A DNA stretch of 64,000 bases. It comes from Linnemannia elongata. Lineage: Eukaryota > Mortierellomycota > Mortierellomycetes > Mortierellales > Mortierellaceae. The position numbers were made by a program, and so were the translations under genes. Positions 39,917-51,386 of the stretch are shown here, one piece after another. Position 1 is the stretch's first letter; each line of letters opens with the position of its first letter. The stretch spans positions 1,612,001 through 1,676,000 of the forward strand of contig JAXBDG010000003.1 of NCBI GenBank assembly GCA_036320915.1, read 5' to 3'. Below the pieces are notes generated by a model. That model saw nothing but the letters and a program-made list of their open reading frames with translations, did not search any database and was not told the DNA's origin.

Positions 39917-41329
39917 ATGGCATCACCCATCCCAGACGACGGCATCAGGAGATCAAAAACCGGCATTCCTCTTCCAGGACCTGAGAGACCCGGCCGCCCA
40001 GACTGGGCGCTTGACGAGACTGATTTGCACAAGTCGATGGATTCCGTGCCATTGTTCATGAGCAGTCTGCCCGAGGACGCTGCTGACAACCCATTGATTC
40101 AGGCTCTTCAGGATTTGGCTTATGATGGAACCCCTGAAGGTAATATAGACATCTGTTGCACATGAAAGGATTAATTGGATGTCTGTAGGTATTGCTTTTA
40201 TTGTGTGTGTATGTTCAAAGTCGACCAAAACTGCGGCTCATTAATGACATATTATTTGCCATTGCCTTTTGCAATTTTACGTGATGGTAGAGGTGGCGGA
40301 GAACTTCAAGAACCAAGGAAACGAGTGCTTCAAACAAGGAAAGAAGTTTTACAAGGACGCCCTCTTGTTTTATACCAATGGTCTGGAGGTCTTTTGCAAA
40401 GATGATAAGCTGAACGAGACGCTCTATGTTAACCGCGCCGCCTGTAACCTTCACTTCGGTAAGAACACATTTAGCAAAAGGATCTCTCTCTTTTTTTTTT
40501 TGTTGTTGCTGTTGTGACACCCTGCAATTAGAGCATGGGAAAAATGTCTTCGATTTTAGATATGTATGCGTTTTTAACGTACGTATGTTGTATTGACATG
40601 TGTGTAACAGGAAACTACAGGAAGGTGTTGACGGATTGTGCGCAAGCATTGAAACTTAACCCCAAGAACGTCAAGGCACTGTTCCGTTCAGCAAAGGCAC
40701 TGTTTGCATTGGAGATGTTCCCCGAGGCCCTGGACTGCTGCGAGCATGCATTGCTCAACGACCCCGACAACCAACCCGTCAAGGATGAACAGGCCAAGAT
40801 CAAAGCTGAGTTTGACCGTCGCGAAAAAATCAGAATCGAGAAGGAACTTCGGGAACAAAAGATTCGGGAAAAAAAGTTGTTGATCGAGGGAGCATTAGAG
40901 AAGCGTGGCATCCGAACTGCTGCCACACCGGGCTTCAAACCAGACCACCCACATGAGATTCAGTTGGATCAAGAGTTGGATCAATTGACGGTGCCGACGT
41001 TCTTTTTGTATCCTGAGCATAACGAGTCGGATCTGATCCAGGCGTTTAATGAACAGGATACAATTGGAGAGCAGCTGGCTGAGATCTTTTATGAGGCTGC
41101 TCCCTGGGACCCCGAGCACAAGTATATGCCAGAGACGGTGCAGACGTATTTTGAGACGGAGGATCAAGGAGGAAATATTGGGTTGATGAAGGTTGGCTTG
41201 AATGTCAAGTTCTTAACGGTTTTGACGCATAAGAAGTATGTTCTCCGGGATGGACTGGCAAGGTTTATTGTTGTCCCCAAGGAGGATACCCAGTGGAAGA
41301 AGGACTGGCTCGCCAAGTACGGCAAGTAG
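39917..41329 (+). CDS. CNS1: Hsp90 co-chaperone, Cns1/TTC4 family TPR protein
   Basis: Three exons, 39917-40139, 40291-40458 and 40611-41329, give 369 residues. The N-terminal segment DWALDETDLHKSMDSVPLFM and the PLIQALQDLAYDGTPEE run match the conserved lead of TTC4/Cns1. Three TPR motifs follow at about 75-190 (AENFKNQGNECFK, LYVNRAACNLH, VKALFRSAKALFAL). A charged helix (EKIRIEKELREQKIREKK) links to the C-terminal Cns1 domain (VPTFFLYPEHNESDLI, YFETEDQGG, VLRDGLARFIVVPK). In yeast Cns1 is essential, binds the C-terminal tail of Hsp90 and Hsp70 through the TPRs, and helps protect translation elongation factor eEF2. The length is close to that of yeast Cns1 and human TTC4. Confidence 0.93.
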
Positions 41330-41633
41330 AATGCCACTCATAATAAATCTTGTAGAGCCCTTGTGGCTTTGGTATTCTTGTGCTCACATGTGGCTTTTAT
41401 GCAATTCATTTTCTAACCAAGACTGTTTATTGTCGATTTCAGTGTGTGTTCTCGGACACCCACTTATTCGTGGTAAACAAATCTTCCTTCGGGGCGTTAA
41501 GCGTAGCAGTCTCAACTTTCTAGGGCTTGTGCCTGATTCTGCATTCACCTCTGAACCGTTGACCGCAAAGGGCATCACTCTCTCCGCTCCACCACCTTCT
41601 CACCCTCAAGCCAACCGACAATAGAATAGCAGC
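41330..41633. terminator. CNS1 3' end (AATAAA at 41342) and MRPL8 promoter
   Basis: AATAAA at 41342-41347 follows the CNS1 stop by 13 bases and is a likely polyadenylation signal. The rest of this 304-base gap is upstream of the bL17m gene. No other gene is seen. Confidence 0.5.
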
Positions 41634-42600
41634 ATGCATCACGGAAAGCACTTTCGCCGCCTCAACAGGACAATGTCCCATCGCAAGTCGATGCTCCGCA
41701 ACCTTGTCACACAACTGATTCAGCATGATCGCATCAAGACTACCCTTCCTAAGGCTCAGGAGCTCAAGGCTATTGCCGATCAGGTATATACCATGCCCTT
41801 TTTCTCCTGGAATGCGTAGGAGGGAGGGGGGAGGGAGGTTGTTTTTTTTTTGTTCTGTCGGTCAGTTCTGAAGAATCGCCTTTATTTTGTGGTATGATAT
41901 TAACATGGGGTTTTTTGTTTCTTTTTTGGGTGTACCTTGATAGATGATCACCCTCGGAAAGCGCGGAGACTTGCACGCCAAGGTTCAGGCCGCTTCCTTC
42001 CTCCGGGTATGTCACTCCTCTGTTTCAGATCCGGATCAAGCAAACTTGTGGAGAAAAAACAGGCGCGAAGGAAGACACCATGGATACAACAAGGAGCCTT
42101 AGTGAGATCAGGAACGACACACACTTCAGAACACCTCTTTCTAAACCCCTTCCTTCCTCCGACAAACCCAATAGGAGCACGAGGTTACATTGCCAAAGTT
42201 GTTCGGCCCCCTCGCAGAACGATTCAAGTCCAGGAAGGGCGGCTACACCCGCATCCACAAGATGGGCAACCGGTTCGGCGACAATGCCCCCGTGGCCGTG
42301 ATCGAACTCATCGATGGACCCGGTGATTTGAAGAACCAGATCTTGTTCAAGGCTTTGGCACGACAGGAGGCTGCCAAAGCTGGGTCCATCAAGGAGATTG
42401 TCGAGGCTGTTTCTACAAAGGAGTCAGGATCAGTAACGGCAACAGGATTGAAAATCAAGGCGATTGCCCGTCATGTGCCTAAGGTCTTGTCGTCGAATAA
42501 GTGGGAGTTGGCTGATTTGGAGCGTAAGGTTGCCGAGTTGTCGATTCAGGGAGGTGGCAAGCAGGGAAAGATCTTTGATGCTACCGAGACCAAGGCATAA
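41634..42600 (+). CDS. MRPL8: Mitochondrial large-subunit ribosomal protein bL17m
   Basis: Three exons, 41634-41783, 41944-42006 and 42175-42600, give 212 residues. The N-terminus [17 protein letters not shown], then [22 protein letters not shown] spread over exon 1, AKELK-like [17 protein letters not shown] and the [24 protein letters not shown] core are characteristic of bacterial-type L17. The protein lacks an obvious cleaved presequence, as many L17 proteins start directly with the fold. The C-terminal 80 residues are Lys/Ala-rich and go beyond the bacterial protein, as is common in mitochondrial homologues. It sits near the polypeptide exit of the mitoribosome in known structures. Confidence 0.92.
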
Positions 42601-42831
42601 GCAGGAGCTGACTTGAAGTAAGGAACAGGAGGTCGGGGGAGGGAGAGTTCGGAAGGGAGCATTACATACATTTTTCAAGCCTATTAAACATACATTGATA
42701 CAGCATCATTCGGATGACGGATCGTTTTTTCAGTTCGTTAGACAAAGTTGTGCAGGGATATGTTTTAATAAGGACAAATAATGAAAGAAACGAAGGTCTA
42801 GTCGGATATTGAAGGGGAAGGAAGAGAAAAT

Positions 42832-44798
42832 TTACAAAGGAATCCAGTCGCGAGGGACGCGGAGGGTCTCCATGAGTCTGGCATGGGCCTTGAGATCAGG
42901 CTCGTGCATGTACTCCCACCTGGCGGTCAGGGGCATGGTCATCAGAATACTCTCGATACGAGCACCGGGGGTCAACAGTCCAAACTTGGTACCACGATCA
43001 TAGACCAAGTTGAACTCGACATACCGGCCACGACGGATCTGCTGCCAGTGCTTGTCGTCATCCGAGAAGGGCATGTCCTTTCTCCTTTCCATGATGGGGA
43101 CGTATTGGTCGAGGAAGGCCTTTCCACAGGTCTGGACGAATGCGAATAGCTCATCAGGCTTCTTATCGTCCAGGTCGTCGAAGAAAATGCCACCGACTCC
43201 GCGACGCTCGCCGCGGTGGGGGATATAAAAGTACTCATCGCACCACTTCTTGAAATCGCGGTAGTAGCGTGGGTCGTGCTTGTCACAAGCCTCCTTTATC
43301 ACTCGATGGAAATGGACAGCGTCCTCTTCGTAGAGGATTGTGGGCGTGAGATCACATCCACCTCCGAACCACCATGAGACAGGCTCGCCGCCATCTTCGC
43401 TTCCCAGCTCAAAGTATCTGTAATTGAAGTGGACGGTGGGGGCGTTGGGGTTATGGGGGTGGATGACACACGAGATGCCGGTCGCAAAGAAGGGCATTGC
43501 CTCCTTGGTCGCCGCAATGTTGGGGTGTTGAGCACGCATCTGGGCCACGGCCGCGGGGGGCAACATGCCGTAGACGACCGATACACCGACACCAGCCTTC
43601 TCAAAGACTTTACCGTCCTGCAGGACCATCGAGATACCATCGCCTCCCTCGACTCTGTTCCATGAATCGACCTTGAACTTGCCGACGCCATCCAGTTTCT
43701 CCAGGCGGGCTGTGATCTCGGCCTGTAGCTGCTTGTTGAACGCCTCCATCCTCAAACGCATAGGTGAATCGGGGGTCAATCCCTCAAGTTTCTATTTTGA
43801 CGACAAAAAAAGAAGGGATGAAGGTTAGGCCACAAGTGATATGTCACTTTGAAAAGCTGATCATATTGGAACCAAAGATTGATTGAAATAAAAAGTTATG
43901 CTCTCCTTACACGCTTCTTGTCGTCCTCTGCAGTCTTGCTCGACTTCTTCTTCTCATCCTTCTTGGGTGGTGCCTCACACTCAACAGTCTGGATCTATCC
44001 GTCGTATGTCATGAATGTGTGGGTATCAATTGATTAGTTCGGAATCGATACCATTCCTGGATTAGTTGTGCCGGCTCACTTTTTCTTTTCACAAGATGCG
44101 GTGTCAAAAAAAAAAAAGACGCGCGTTATGCACGTATGTCTCGCCCCTCTCTCTCCGAGAAGGTGAAAATTATCCCAGATCGAGACAAGAAAGATCGTAT
44201 GTTTGATTTGAACGGTTGAAACGGGAAAAAAGGGTGTGAACGTACAGCAGGCTTTTGGCTCCAGAAGGCGGCGGTGGCAGCGGCAATTCCGAGGGCAGTA
44301 AAAGTCTTTGCGGACATGGAGGATTTCTGAGTTGTCTTGGGTGGTGCTGAGGAGTATGCCCTGTTCTGAGCGGTTGAAGCTACACGCGATAACGATCTAA
44401 TTGATTGTAACGAAGTGAGTTTTGTTCCCAGAAGAAAAAGGGAAAGGGGAGCGGGGAGGAGGCGAGGAGGAAAGAGTTAACTGATGTGTTCACACTCGCG
44501 GATAGTTGGCGCATGAAGAACGGGATCATTTGAGAGTTCACAAAGGTATTGAGATGGCGCACTTACGACCTGGAGGACGCAAGTTCTACTCGGGCTTTTA
44601 TCGAGCAAAATGAAAAAAGAGTCGCGAAAAGAAAGGGAGAAACGGAGTTCGGTTAGCTGGTGCCTGAGTGACCGACTGATCGGCATGTATGCTCACAAAG
44701 AGACACAAGCGGGGCTGCCATGGTAGAGAAGGAAAGTTGTTCGTACCGGTGGCACGAGACAGACTGCGCAAGGATGTTGACCTGGCAAAGTGAGCCAT
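42832..44798 (-). CDS. HEM13: Coproporphyrinogen III oxidase with bipartite mitochondrial presequence
   Basis: Four exons in phase, 44798-44747, 44379-44246, 43994-43911 and 43791-42832, give 409 residues. It catalyses the oxygen-dependent double decarboxylation of coproporphyrinogen III to protoporphyrinogen IX in haem synthesis. Core motifs are HFNYRYFE (about 211-218), WWFGGGCDLTP (230-240), RGERRGVGGIFFDDLD and RGRYVEFNLVYDRGT. The N-terminus has Arg/Ser-rich, acid-free residues 1-36 with RAYSS at 24-28, a typical matrix-processing context. A hydrophobic stretch TFTALGIAAATAAFW follows at 43-57, then a Lys-rich linker to the enzyme at about 90. This two-part signal suggests import to the intermembrane space, as in animals, whereas yeast Hem13 is cytosolic. 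The leader was assembled from three small exons, so its exact edges are less certain than the core. Confidence 0.93.
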
Positions 44799-45034
44799 TG
44801 TTGTGGAGGGGTTGTGTGATGAGAGGGTTGAAGTGGAGAAGGGGCGGGTGTAGTGGAAAGGATCAGGACTGACCATTCTTCTTCGGCGGTTATCAAGGCG
44901 CACTTTTTCCGAAGGAGAGGTAAGATGTCACCTGATCAAGATTAGACACCCTTAATGACCTTGAAATTTTTTTTACTTCCCAATAAAGCCCAACAGGTTG
45001 TGGTCAATGCTGGCTCCTTCTTTCACTTTTCACC
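44799..45034. promoter_or_regulatory. Divergent promoter of HEM13 and RPS9
   Basis: A short gap between the coproporphyrinogen oxidase start (minus) and the proposed first base of the RPS9 start codon (plus). The right end reads CTTTCACTTTTCACC directly before that base, a C/T-rich leader ending in a good initiation context. Confidence 0.5.
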
Positions 45035-46261
45035 AGTAATTAATGCAGACGGAATTCGCTGATTCGTTGAATGTCATTAGGACAACTACACCGAGATCAG
45101 CAATTACGAGAAAGAACGAGATCACAACAACAGGAGGATGAAGAGGGGACTACTTCGGGAATCGTCATAGGAAGAAGGAAAGGAAAGATCATCATTATTT
45201 AGAGCATGAGGACGGAACAGACATCTGGATCTGAAGAAGGATGAAACGACAAGGATGGCATATTGTTCCAGTCAATGATCTAGAACATCACATTCGAAAT
45301 CAAAGCTCGGTTCAGCCTAGTCGCCTTCCTGCAGAACCCATCCAGCTCTGACGTTGCTTCTCTTAACTTTGGAGTTACTTTTCCTCAACCTGACGATTCC
45401 TTGCAGTCCTTTCCTACTCTTGACTCGTCTTTTTCTATTTGCTGTTTCAAAGACTTTGTTGGACTCTTATTGGAGCCATGAGCTAACTCAAGATCACCTC
45501 TAACACTAAAAAAAACTCCACCCCCTTCAACCCAATCAAAATTTCTCATTTTCCTTGCAGTGCCTTCCGGAGCTCCCAAGAACTGCTCAAAGACCTACAA
45601 GGTCCCCCGTCGTCCCTTCGAGGCCGCTCGTCTCGACCAGGAGTTGAAGCTCGTCGGAGAGTACGGTCTCCGCAACAAGCGCGAGATCTGGCGCATTGGT
45701 TTCACCCTTTCCAACATCCGTCGTGCTGCCCGTGAGCTCTTGACCTTGGAGGACAAGGATCCCCGCCGCCTCTTCGAGGGTAACGCATTGATTCGCCGCT
45801 TGGTCCGCATCGGTGTCTTGGACGAGGACAAGATGAAGTTGGATTACGTCTTGGCCTTGAAGATCGAGGATTTCTTGGAGCGTCGCCTCCAGACCCAGGT
45901 CTTCAAGCTCGGTCTTGCCAAGTCCATCCACCACGCCCGTGTCTTGATCCGTCAGCGTCACATTCGGTATGTTGGAATTACGTTGCTCTTTCCCGGCAGT
46001 TGATGTAGAATTGGGCAAGCCTTGCCTTTAAATTGTTCGCTCGTTTACTCACCACGTCTACCCATTTTCCTCTAATGAAAAAATAATAGCGTCGGCAAGC
46101 AGGTCGTCGACATCCCCTCCTTCGTTGTCCGTCTCGACTCCCAGAAGCACATTGACTTCTCGCTCACCTCCCCCTACGGTGGTGGACGTGCCGGTCGTGT
46201 CAAGAGAAAGCGCGCTGCTGCCGCTGCCTCCAAGGGCGAGGAGGAGGAGGATGAGGAGTAA
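45035..46261 (+). CDS. RPS9: 40S ribosomal protein S9 (uS4)
   Basis: The coding part 45561-45966 plus 46090-46261 reads through to 192 residues if joined to a single A. The first in-frame codon in the main exon lacks ATG: the exon begins TGCCTTCC straight after the acceptor TTCCTTGCAG, so the start codon must be split A|TG. The best donor is CACCA|GTAATT, with A at 45035, giving the context CACCATG and a 525-base intron with a CTAAC site near 45500. The protein shows the uS4 landmarks: [31 protein letters not shown], the S4 RNA-binding part around [45 protein letters not shown] and an Ala/Glu-rich acidic end. It contributes to decoding accuracy on the small subunit. Codon bias is very strong. 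The body is certain; the upstream exon is inferred. Confidence 0.9.
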
Positions 46262-46327
46262 ATCTCCCGTCTTACTTCACTTGAGCACACTTCTTGAAAC
46301 CCCCTTTCTTATCTCTTTTCATCAAAG

Positions 46328-46340
46328 AATAAAGAATAAA
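46328..46340 (+). terminator. Double AATAAA after RPS9
   Basis: Two overlapping-range signals, AATAAA at 46328-46333 and 46335-46340, lie 67-79 bases after the RPS9 stop. They are likely polyadenylation signals between convergent genes. Confidence 0.55.
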
Positions 46341-46397
46341 GAAAACATCCAAAAATCAAAAATGAAAAGCCTTTATTGTATGAAAAATGCGCTTTGT

Positions 46398-48462
46398 TCA
46401 AGAGCTGGGCTTGACCTTCTGGTCTTGGCCCTTGGCGGCAACAGATGCCTCAGAGTGACTGGGCCAGGCATACTCCTGGTTGGATCTCTCGTATCCATGC
46501 TTGGCCACAAACTCGGTAACGCCATGAGGACCGCGACTGCCGAACGCATATGGGATAGGCTCGATCTCACCCTGGTCAATCGTCTTTAGGATGGGCGTAA
46601 AGATCTTCCACGCAGCATCCAACTCGTCATCCCTCACAAAGTTGGAGTGGTCACCGTTCAGCGAGTCCAGGATCAGAGACTCGTAGGCCTCAGGGATCAC
46701 AGCATTGTCGAAGCGGCTAGAGTAGGAGAGATCCAAGTCTGAGATGACAGTCTTCATGCCCAGACCAGGCTCCTTGTTCATGATCTTGACGTAGACAGCC
46801 TCGTTGGGCTGGACACGGATCACGATCTCGTTCCTGGCGAGGTTGGTGAACATATTTCCAGAGACGTCCTTGAACTGAATTCTGATCTCAGTCTTTTGCT
46901 GGTCCAGGGCCTTGCCACACTTCAGGATGAAGGGAACACCGGTCCAGCGCTCGTTCTGGATAAAGAGCGTCGCGGCAGCATAGGTAGGGGTCTTGCTGCC
47001 CTTGGGAACCGTAGGGTCGTCGAGATAACCAGGCTCCTTGCCGTCCTCGCTCTTAGTGTACTGGCCCGTTAAAACGTCGCCCTTGGCAATTGGAGGGATG
47101 TACCTCAAAACCTTGACCTAAATTCAATTAGATAGAAAGCATTAGTATGTTTATCAGATGAGATGATCAAGCATTTCCATGCAATTGAACGGTATCGTTC
47201 TATGTACCTTCTCGTCACGGACATCCTCAGCGCCAAGCGAGACTGGTGGCTCCATGGCGATGAGGGTCAAAATCTGCAGCAGATCTAATTGTATGTAGAT
47301 AAGTAGAGTGGTTGGGTCAAAATATGTCATAGTAAAAAAAACGAAGTAAACCCTGCAATAGCAGCATAATATGCGAGATCACGTACGGTTTTGCATGACA
47401 TCGCGGATGATGCCGAATTCGTCAAAGTAGCCACCACGGCCGGCGGTACCAATCTTTTCCTTGAAGGTGATCTGGATGTTATCGATGCTGTGCCGGTTCC
47501 AGACTGAGCCAAAGATGACATTGGCAAAGCGAAGAATCATCAGGTTCTTGACCATCTCCTTGCCAAGGTAGTGGTCAATACGATAGATCTAATGTAAACA
47601 TGACAAATTGGCAAACAGTTGCAATCGTGAGAGAATAACAATAAAAGGCGTTAGAGAGTGTGAGTAACATGACTTTTTCATGCAACTCGATTAAAATGAA
47701 TCCCCCTTTCTCACACACACACATGCGATGACGAATATCAGTCTCTGTTATTTTGAGCGTTTTACCTCTTCTTCAGTAAAGAGGGCACCAAGGTCCTTGG
47801 CCAGCTTGCGGGAGCTCTCCAAATCCATTCCAAAGGGCTTCTCAACGATCAAACGGGTAATAACACCTTTCTTGTAGTTGTTGTGCTTGATGCTGGTCGC
47901 GACAGGGATGAAGACCGAGGGCGGCAAGGCCATGTAGAAGAGACGAGCGGTCGCTCCGGACGTCTTCTCGAGTTTCTCGATCTCCTTCTCCAAGACCTGG
48001 AAATCTTGGTCTTTGTCGTATTGGCCATCTTGGTAGGAGCAGAGCTTGAGGAATTTGGACAATGCTTCCTTGTCCTCGTCGGTCTTGATCTTGATGTACT
48101 TGGAGACATGGCCCTCAAAGGTGGATTGGTCCATCTTGGTGCGTGCATACCCGATGATTTGGGTGTTGGCGTCCAGGTAGTGGTTCTTGTAGAGGCCAAA
48201 GAGGGCGGGGAAGGTCTTCTTCTTGGCCAGATCTCCAGAGGCACCCAACACTATGGTCGTTACATAAAGAAGTTAAGAAGAAAACGGACACGAGGATGAG
48301 AAGAAATCGTAAACGCGTAAAGAAAGTTGGTAGTTCTCACGGTTTAGGCAGGGTGATTAAAAAGATAAAGTGCCGTTGTGTCGTGTCGTTTTGTTTATGT
48401 GTCTTACCAATTACTGTATAAAGGTGCTTGTTGTCCTGTTTTGCCTTTGTTAGTTCAGACAT
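46398..48462 (-). CDS. ZWF1: Glucose-6-phosphate 1-dehydrogenase
   Basis: Five exons in phase, 48462-48408, 48250-47766, 47588-47387, 47284-47208 and 47117-46398, give 512 residues, the normal family length. The enzyme oxidises glucose 6-phosphate with NADP+ in the first step of the oxidative pentose phosphate pathway. The NADP site is [12 protein letters not shown] (19-30). The substrate signature [11 protein letters not shown] at 181-191 supplies the key Lys190 and His186, and EKPFG lies just before it. A second family block is [20 protein letters not shown]. The C-terminal domain includes the [22 protein letters not shown] and NEAVYVKIM parts. No targeting signal is seen, so it is cytosolic. 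It supplies NADPH, notable in an oil-forming lineage if the Mortierella assignment is right. Confidence 0.96.
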
Positions 48463-48955
48463 GGTGTGTAGTGAAGCGAAGAGGAGGAATGAGTTGTTGT
48501 CGTGAAGAGAGAAAGAAGAGAGAAAAAAGCAATGGAATGAAGAAGTGAGTGTTAGAGAGGAGAGAAGTGATTGAGAACGTGGGAAGACGGGAAAAGGAGA
48601 GTGAGCGACTCACGTAAGAGGGAGGAACGAGGCGCGACAGAACACAAAAAAGAAAAAAATCATCTCAGCCTCTTCCAACACCAACTTCATGCCCAGACTG
48701 GTCAATCGCAATCGCTTATCTTCCTTCCATTCTGTCTGCCTGCGCATACATTGATCAAGTCAAGCCACTCCCCATGATTATTAACGCACTCATCACACCC
48801 TACCCTTCTTACCAAGCCCATTCACGCATACCTCATTTTCATACTTGTTGGCTTCCCATACCCGCACACCCAATAGTATCAACGTAGGGCTTTAATTATG
48901 TGTAGTAGATAGATGGTGGTAGCTAGAACAGTCATTGTCAGTGGATGAGTTTAAG
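48463..48955. promoter_or_regulatory. ZWF1 promoter and 3' region of four-TM gene
   Basis: No gene is seen in this 493-base gap. On the minus strand the leader of ZWF1 is C/T-rich (its plus-strand reading near 48480-48640 is GA-rich). Confidence 0.5.
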
Positions 48956-50353
48956 TTATGGGTTGTAGGTGCTGTTGTCATTGCTGACGCATCGTTGCTT
49001 GTCCTTGCGTGCACCAAGTTCGATCGAGTAGCGGACCACATCCTCACCATAGCACCACTAAATAACATAGCAAATAACATCGGCAAAGATGATAACGTTA
49101 GAATTGCACATACAATCGGAGATCCAAGGTATGCATGCAAAGCTACGATAGAATAAATTCATGGACTTACGATCATCGTTACACCGATTAGGCATCCGAT
49201 GAGGGAACCGAGTAGAGCTGCAACATACATGGCGCCGCACTCAGATGTACCACGAACAGCATCGTGCTCAAGGCTGCATTGGTCGAGGAAGCGGCCCTTG
49301 TGGATGACCGTCAGGAAGAGGGTCAATGCTGTCGATCCAAGGAACACGCCAATCATGATCCACCAGGCTTTGGCAAAGAAACGTACCATAGTGGATGACT
49401 CCTGCAAAGTGGAGAAAAGTTTGGACATGGTATTAATATATAACATGTATAATTGGGAACTTGCTACTAAAGCAGCCAATGCCCTGGAGAGCACCATTTT
49501 ATACCTATCCAATGCAAGGAGCCCTCTCCTTCGCTGCATTCTTACTTCCTTTCTTACTTTGCTCCTTTTACCCCTTCTGTCTCCTTCCAATGCCATGCAC
49601 CACCAGTATTTTTACACAGGGACATAAAATCACAGAGACAAACATAATTAGCCAAGGAGGTGCCAACCCTCCATCCCTTACTCTCTCTCTCTCCTCGCCA
49701 CAAATCTCTCTCCTTCTATTCCCCATTCCTCAAAAGAGGCGTTAAACATCAAGGGTAAAAGCAAAAAAAAACGATCATGGTTTACCTTGTAGGCGGCAAG
49801 GATCCCAAAGGCTCCAAGGATACCACCGACAACAGAGATAATGCCAGAGATATAGGACATGACCAAAAGGTCAATACTTTGTTCGCCCATGGCAGGCCAA
49901 CCTTGGGTTGAGAACAGCAAGCAGTTAGCGATGGAGTCGCAAATCTGGATACTGTCCATACCGGCCTGGACGAGGCAAAAGTAAAGACTCGAAAGCCCGG
50001 CAATCTAGTCATTGGAGGGTTGTTGATGATGTCATGTTAGATGCGATTAAAAATAGAGATGAGTAGTGGTACATGCCAGAGAGTGAAGTGAAAAATAGCA
50101 AGGAAGGAAATACGCAAGGTATATGAAAACTAGGTTATCCAATATTATGGGAAGGTCCGGCAGGGGCATGTACCAGAAGATAGCCGGCGAGGGCGATGAG
50201 TCGACCTCTTGGAGAGATTGAGCAGCAGCCCTGTGGTTTGGGTGAAGGTACTGGGTGTGTTAATTCTGATGTCGTTGTATCCAACTGGGAATGGTCGTCG
50301 AAGTACACTAACTCAAAAGAGTTGGAGTTTTTGGAATTCGACAAGGTCTTCAT
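48956..50353 (-). CDS. Four-transmembrane protein of unknown function
   Basis: Four exons, each of whole codons (50353-50174, 50004-49786, 49401-49171 and 49057-48956), give 243 residues. An N-terminal tail of about 50 residues with a Cys pair (QGCCSI) leads to TM1 (about 52-75, RLIALAGYLLIAGLSSLYFCLV). A loop with three Cys follows, then TM2 (about 106-132), TM3 (about 146-166, WWIMIGVFLGSTALTLFLTVI), a loop with two Cys (DQCSLEH, TSECG) and TM4 (about 190-210). The last exon gives a 33-residue tail ending NDNSTYNP. The Cys in both outer loops suggest disulfides outside the membrane. Topology is like MARVEL or tetraspanin-type fungal proteins, but no signature of either is visible. I do not recognise the family. 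Confidence 0.7.
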
Positions 50354-51386
50354 AATGATGTTGGCCTGTGCTGTTGTTAGGGATAAATCGTTTGTGAAAA
50401 TTGAGACTGGAAGGTGAAGCCTAGTTGGATTAGTGGATAGGACAGTGAAAGGGTTGAGGGTGTGGCGAAGCAAAAGACTGGGCGACGCTGCGAGGGAGAG
50501 GACCAAGAAGTATAGGTAGAGAGAAAAAAAGAAGAAAACAAAAAAGGAAGAAAAAATAAGAAAGGTAGGAGTTGCAAGGGAAAAGGACGATACAGAGAAG
50601 AAAAAAAGGTGTGCGTGTGGACAAAAAAGAGATGGACAGAAATGAAGATATCAAGGAGCCAGGATAGGAAAGGCTATCCAGGATGCGACGGGATTCAGAG
50701 CAGCTGTCCTTTGTATATGGCCCAGGCAGCTCCGCACCGTTCTTCGTTAACATGCCTGGGATCATCCCCTTCCATCTATACTTTTGTGTTTTTGTTTTGC
50801 CTTATCATAACGCATTTGAAAATCAAGGAGTTGTTTATCTCCTAACGCTGAGTAGAAATACCAATGAAAATGAGTCCGTGAAAAAAGCACGGTAGATTGC
50901 CGTCGTTTGCTAGGCATGTGCATCCAGCTTGGGCACTCTATTTTTGAGATAAAGCAAGAATGAGCCTTTCATTTGGACCGAGGAGCATTTCTTTTATGGA
51001 GCACTAGACGCGTGGTTATGTAACAGACAGCAAAAAAGACTAACGCGAGGACGCGCCTAGTTAGATCACTATTGATCTGATCACGACGCGTAATTGTTCG
51101 TGGCATGACATCTTTTTCACACGCATCATTTTCGTGGGGCACGAACAGTCACTTTGGCTAAGGCTCACATGTGTGTGCTTCCATCCCCCATCCCCTCACT
51201 TTATTCGCTTTGTTCATCCCCACTCCCTTCTCTCGCTTCCCTTTCGCTCTTTCGATTTCTTTCCATCTCTAATCCTCCCTTGCACCACCTCCCTCCTCTT
51301 TTGATTCTCTGATTTTCTCCACGCCTTCCATCGGGCAGATTGCCTAACTGAGTCCAAAAGGCTGATCTCCCATCAGTCCGAACTAA
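50354..51386. promoter_or_regulatory. Divergent promoter region, four-TM gene and PP2C gene
   Basis: No gene is seen in about 1 kb. On the left the plus strand is A/G-rich, that is, a pyrimidine-rich leader for the minus-strand gene. On the right, 51175-51320 is C/T-rich and forms the leader of the PP2C gene. Confidence 0.5.
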
